Below are positions 60,001 to 64,000 of a stretch of DNA of 64,000 nucleotides, one piece after another. How positions within the stretch are numbered: position 1 is the first letter of the stretch; each line of letters begins with the position of its first letter. The notes beneath the pieces were generated by a model, which was not told the origin of the DNA, made no database searches, and saw only the letters and a list, made by a program, of their open reading frames with translations. Origin of the DNA: Blastomyces gilchristii SLH14081 (taxonomy: Eukaryota > Ascomycota > Eurotiomycetes > Onygenales > Ajellomycetaceae); assembly GCF_000003855.2 (NCBI RefSeq), contig NW_003101670.1, positions 1,223,705-1,287,704 of the forward strand, written 5' to 3'. The position numbers were made by a program, and so were the translations under genes.

Positions 60001-62950
60001 GTTATAAGACTCTCAAAGTAGTAATACTAGTATTGAAAGAATTTCACTATTATAAGAAACTTCTGATTATAAATACTATAGTTAATCTCTGCAGATTGCA
60101 TCTTCTGTGAGAAAAAGATCACTGAAACTCAGTTCTTATTTAACTACAGTTATAAGACTATTTCTGAAATTATAAAGAAGAAGACATCTGTCTTTAATCT
60201 GATTAAGAATAAGAAATCAAAGTAAAATAGTATTACTGTGTCTATAAATATCTGTTTTAATCTTATAAAGATCTTATAAGCTTCTGAGATAAGAAAGTTC
60301 TCACAGCTCTTTCTTCTTAACAATCTTTTTATTCTCTATTTATGAAATGACTTCTTCTTATTTTCATTCTTCAGCATGTCTCTAAGAGCTAAGAAGATTC
60401 TTATGAATATAAAGATAAACTGTCTATAGAAATTTATAAAGCTCAGAAAGATCTGAATCTCATAAATACTAGTTAACTTCAGTTATAATAGAATAGTCTC
60501 AATCTGTGAAGATTTCATCTGAATATTATCTGTGATAATTATATATTCTAGAAAATTAATCTGACAGATACTGAAGTTGTACTTTATAAGCTTAATATAC
60601 AGTTCTATCTCATCTAAGATCTTCAATATACTTTGTATATACTCAGTATGTTCTTTCTTCTTCATGAAGTACATTATCACATTATTCAGATATATTATCA
60701 TGAAGACATTCAGATATATATGAAGTATTTTATTAATAAAAGACTGAAATACTGTGAGAATATTAGTCAGATTAAAAGATATCACTAGATATTTAAACAA
60801 TCTCAGTGCAGTTTTTAAGACAGTCTTTTATTCATTCTCAGACTGTATTTACAGCTGTGTATATATATTAATCACATTCAGTTATGTGAATATAATAGCT
60901 TCTATGAGATGATTGATCACATTCTCAATCAGAGATAGAGAATAGTAACTCTTTGTTATCTTGAAGTTCAGATTACAGTAGTCTACATACAATCTGAGAT
61001 CTTCATTCTTCTTTTTTATGAATATTATAGAGGCTCTCACAGAGATCTATGAAGATCAGATAAAGTCATTCTTCAGATTCTTCTTTATATAGATCTGTAA
61101 GATCTCTGTCTCATAATAAAAGAGCTTATAGATTAGTTCTCAGAAGAGTTCCTACTCTTTTATTAAATCTATTATCAGATTCTTCTTATAATAAGAAGAA
61201 AGCTCAGCTGTCTTTACTAAGCTGAATATCTCTGTGAGATCTCAGTATTTCTCTGATATCTGAAGCTCAGTTTTTATAACTGTGAAGTTCTCAGACATTT
61301 GTAAAGTTATTATATAGATGAGCTTGTCTTCTCTAATTAACTCTGCTGTATCAACTGATTCTATCTTTATAAGTAAGTCTGTCAACACTGATTGAAAGTA
61401 TAAACCTGACTCATGAACAGCTATGTGCAGATTGTGTCTTTGAAGTTATGTAAGTCTTAAGTATATATCATCTGTGATGTCTATGATAATCATAGTTTCT
61501 ACAAATCTTCTTCAGATTCTGAAGAGATCTTGTAATTCAAAGATAACTTTTATAAGTTTCTCAGTTCTCAGATCTGAGTTCTCATGCTCTGCTTATTATA
61601 AGAGCAGATTCTCAGTTTTCATCATTCAGCTCATTCACTTTATAAGCTTTAAAGACACTATAGTGACCTGAGATTCTGAGTTTATCAATACTTCTTATAC
61701 TTACAGAGTAGTAGTACTGCAGTATAATCTCTCTTTATAAGTAAGTATTTTTATCAGAGAAGTAACAGATTCAGATATCAGTTTTAAGACTCTTAAGAAG
61801 ACTGTTACTGACTCTATCTGTAACTTCTTAAATTTCTATTTTAATTTATCTGAATAGTTTATATAAAGATATTCTGATTTAGAATAGATAAAGCAGAGTC
61901 TCTTTTTCTTGATCTTTTTATTATACACTCTATTCACAGAAGCTTATAAAGCTCTTTCTCTTCACTTAGTAGTTAGATATGAATCTCTCTATATCTTATC
62001 ATCTTTTTCTAATAAATCTGTTCTTTGTTATTCTGACTCTTACAGAGCTGATCAGTGATTCACTCTTCACAGATCTATAACTCTTATAGTGATCTGTAAG
62101 CAGTGAATAAGAGTTATCAGTTTCTTCAGAGTTAAGAGTTTAGAGTCTTACTTAATAAGCTTATTCTATATATCTTTATTCAGTCTCTTTATAAATATTA
62201 TTATTCAGATCTTGTTTCAGAGCTCTGTTTTCACAGATCTTAATTCATATCATAATTTTATAAAGTACTGTGAGTAGTCTTTATCAGATTTCTCATCTCT
62301 TTTTCTAATATTAATGATTATAGTTCAGGTGTTCTCTGTCTGACTTATGAAGTTTCTCAACTTATTCTCTAGATAGATCTTGAGAACAGATTAGTGAGAT
62401 CTCTTATAATTATTCTCTAGATAATTCAGTCAGTTCTTGACTTCAGTATAGTAGAGATCTGTCATTATATAGATAACAGATTCTTTATCTTTTATATTAT
62501 ATAGTCAGACTTACAAGTCAATTTTAAATACAAACTTATAAAAGCTTTTATAGATTATGATTTAATAAGTAATCTTAAGTAATTATAGCTTAAGAAAGTT
62601 TCTTTTCAGTTCATGAGTATCTCTGAAGATCATGTCTAGAGACTCAGTTTAAGAGTATTTACAGATAGTAAGTATTTCTTATAGAAAAATAGCTTGATTC
62701 TGTGAGAGATGCTCAAGAATGTTCTTCACTAAGATTAATTTATTCATGAGTTTAAAGAGTTTCTCTATTATAGATATAGAGAATAATGTTCTGTGAGTAA
62801 TTAATAAGTTCTCTGAGACTTCTTTTATAAAAGTTATTCATGATTTGAGTAGCTGCTTCTGAGTATCTGTAGTAGAGTTCACAGAGATTGAAGTATGTGA
62901 GTTTCTAGTTCTTTTAGTTATAATAAGTGATTGCTGACTGACTGAGCCTG
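57100..62950 (-). pseudogene. Degraded gag-pol of B2
   Basis: Minus strand. The RT block 60483-60800 reads FKYLVISFNLTNILTVFQ then IIYLNNVIMY, the decayed YLDD box, followed by LKILDEIELYIKLIKYNFS and INFLEYIIITDNIQM: clearly Ty3/gypsy. Integrase core remnants at about 58.7-59.15 kb include QTDDQIEYLISILKQYL (family form QTDGQTERVNQTLEQYL) and FIYNNSKHVST. Bases 57.1-58.3 kb lie after integrase and hold open stretches on both strands with no recognisable domain. Stops are frequent throughout. Confidence 0.84.
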
Positions 62951-62953
62951 AAA

Positions 62954-63211
62954 TATAAGAATAAGTGCTTACAGATGATTATTCAGATGTTTGCAGCTTG
63001 ACATGATATGTACTGTTAACTACTAGAAGTATTTATAATAGAAAGATAAAATATAGAGATTAAATGTATAATAGTATTCAAGCTGAGTTATAAATAGTAT
63101 TTACAAACTCCAGTCTATATAGTTATGTGTAGCCAAGGGCTGCTAACCCTATTAATTACATGAGAGATAGAAATAGAGGTAAAGAATTCATGAGAAGCGG
63201 GATTTCTTACA
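62954..63211 (-). repeat. 5' LTR of B2
   Basis: 258 bp. The inner end (62954-63000) has lost the CpGs seen in its partner (gcttacagatgattattcag); the outer end keeps CC/GG runs (ccaagggctgctaaccc) and gaagcggga. Confidence 0.92.
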
Positions 63212-63216
63212 GTACA

Positions 63217-63353
63217 TTATTATATACATGTATAAATATTCACTTCAATTGCTAATTCTCACACTTTCTCTTTCTTTTTCTTCTGTAACATTTTTCTCTT
63301 TGTTATATAAGTTCTATTTATTATGCTGATCTATTCGGCGTAGGCCTCTTACA
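63217..63353 (+). repeat. 3' LTR of C3, second part
   Basis: Continues the LTR after B2: TATAAA near 63235, then ctattcggcgtaggcctcttaca, the less mutated form of the same segment in the 5' LTR. Confidence 0.88.
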
Positions 63354-63366
63354 TATTATTAGACAT

Positions 63367-64000
63367 TGTGATTCAGAGGTTGCTTGGGCCAGCGTACGAT
63401 TACAGGTGTACGCCGGCTTCTTATATATCATACACTAAATTAATTAGTGACTGCTATGACTTCTTTACATTCATAAGCAAGTTCAGAAGCAGCTGTGTTA
63501 TTATCTGACAGTTGTACATTCTTCTGAACTACATCCTCTCTCATCAGATTCAGTCACACTCATATAATCATGATGTCTGTTCTAGCTTCATGCGGATTAG
63601 TGTGCCACTAGTGTTTGTAATCATGTAGTCTATTTCTGATTCAGCTAGTGTTCTGCATATACTCTCACAAAGAAACTTTCACTATATTACATCACTTATT
63701 CACTAACTTTTCTTATTCTTCAATCATCTTCTTCATCATCATCATCATCAAATGTTACTATCTTATTCAAGATTTCTACTTCTTCTTCTGTTCAACTCTT
63801 TCTATCTATTCATCTATTATATTATATGTGTTTCTGATGATGATCTCTCATTCTCATAACAAGCATTCTTGTAGTGCTTATACCAGGCAGTTTGTTAGCA
63901 GTAAGTGTAATATGTTGTGAAATGTGATCAGAACTTGTTTATCTTCTAACAATTGTCAGAATATACTATCATGAATAACACATCTTCTTCACCTTCTCAT
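63367..64000 (-). mobile_element. Ty3/gypsy family A element A4, 3' LTR and start of internal part (cut by window end)
   Basis: LTR 63367-63533 (167 bp, same short form as A2). Internal sequence from 63534 matches A2 15044 onward and the reverse of A1/A3 near their 3' LTRs, including the hydrophobic start of the antisense frame (open at 63648-63920, QDFYFFFCSTL). It is inserted in C2, presumably with a 4-bp duplication ACAT (63363-63366) whose partner is outside the window. Its LTR has no CpG in U3 and four after the TATA box. Confidence 0.88.

Larger units (their letters stand above)
55960..63211 (-). mobile_element. Ty3/gypsy family B element B2, complete, inside the C3 3' LTR
   Basis: 7252 bp with 258-bp LTRs (55960-56217 and 62954-63211, TGTAAGAA...TTTCTTACA) and a perfect 5-bp duplication GTACA (55955-55959, 63212-63216). 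The C3 LTR reads continuously when B2 is removed. Domain remnants run right to left on the minus strand: gag about 61.9-62.9 kb, RT 60.48-61.1 kb, integrase 58.7-59.2 kb. Confidence 0.92.
49406..63353 (+). mobile_element. Ty3/gypsy family C chromovirus C3, inserted in C2
   Basis: 5' LTR 49406-49713 (308 bp, TGTGACGGGC...CTCTTACA). The 3' LTR is split into 55743-55959 and 63217-63353 by B2 (55960-63211) and the second duplication copy. Without nested elements the element is about 5.8 kb, or 6.7 kb with the MITE and SINE included. It lies opposite to its host C2. Domain order on the + strand: gag, protease, RT, RNase H, integrase, chromodomain. Confidence 0.9.
42143..63366 (-). mobile_element. 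Ty3/gypsy family C chromovirus C2, split by D1, D2 and C3, open to the right
   Basis: Visible pieces: 3' LTR 42143-42435, internal 42436-43232, 44301-47863, 48934-49405 and a stub 63354-63366. Each break rejoins when the nested element is removed, judged against C3: the sequence across the D1, D2 and C3 insertion points is continuous in the sister copy. The C3 insertion leaves an imperfect 5-bp duplication (TAGTG 49401-49405, TATTA 63354-63358). The 5' end of gag and the 5' LTR must lie beyond the window, behind A4. Confidence 0.87.

Noticed and set aside
8971..64000. AT-rich block as inserted mitochondrial DNA or a centromere-specific satellite
   Set aside because: No mitochondrial genes and no satellite periodicity; nearly all of it is accounted for by identifiable transposable elements.
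8971..64000. Giant cargo transposon (Starship) or biosynthetic cluster
   Set aside because: No tyrosine-recombinase captain, no cargo genes and no enzyme genes were seen; all coding remnants are gag-pol or the family A antisense frame.

Overview
The window looks like a filamentous ascomycete chromosome made of two contrasting parts. Bases 1-8970 are ordinary gene space with mixed base composition, short GT-AG introns and four genes, all on the + strand. Bases 8971-64000 are an AT-rich block, almost free of CpG, CpC and GpG, built entirely of nested transposable elements. A two-speed layout with large Ty3/gypsy blocks is known from Onygenales such as Blastomyces; that assignment is inference and was not tested.

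Gene space: (1) 3' end of the electron-transfer flavoprotein:ubiquinone oxidoreductase gene (1-391); (2) a seven-exon SR splicing factor of the Srp2 type, including a 6-nt microexon (1283-3349); (3) a stand-alone dihydroneopterin-aldolase-fold (FolB-type) gene (4789-5782); (4) an S6K/Psk1-type AGC kinase (6673-8586). They do not form a pathway. The repeat block begins 384 bp after the kinase stop.

Repeat block: a Ty1/copia element (8971-14854, target duplication CACTA) carries a 280-bp foldback MITE in its 5' LTR and a 506-bp hAT-like MITE in its gag region. A minus-strand Ty3/gypsy element, A2 (14877-39692, duplication GTAG), is split by two plus-strand sister copies, A1 (16262-24490) and A3 (28143-36373). 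Next comes an open nest: C1 is cut by B1, B1 by an unidentified segment and C2, and C2 (minus strand, chromodomain type) is cut by C3 (plus strand) and A4. C3 has B2 inside its 3' LTR. C2 also holds two copies of a 1.07-kb tRNA-headed retroposon (D1, D2), and C3 holds a 390-bp SINE (S) and a second hAT-like MITE. Right halves of C1, B1, C2 and A4 lie beyond the window.

All coding regions in the block are broken by transition mutations. The affected context is CpG and CpC (GpG on the other strand), not the CpA context of Neurospora RIP, and the damage stops short of the outer edge of each repeat. In family A the 5' and 3' LTRs are therefore damaged in mirror-image halves. Family A also has an open frame antisense to gag-pol, kept recognisable in several copies, between integrase and 3' LTR. 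These three points, plus the two tRNA-headed families with a similar 3' tail, are the most unusual things here. No CRISPR array, genuine tRNA or rRNA gene, or secondary-metabolite cluster was seen.
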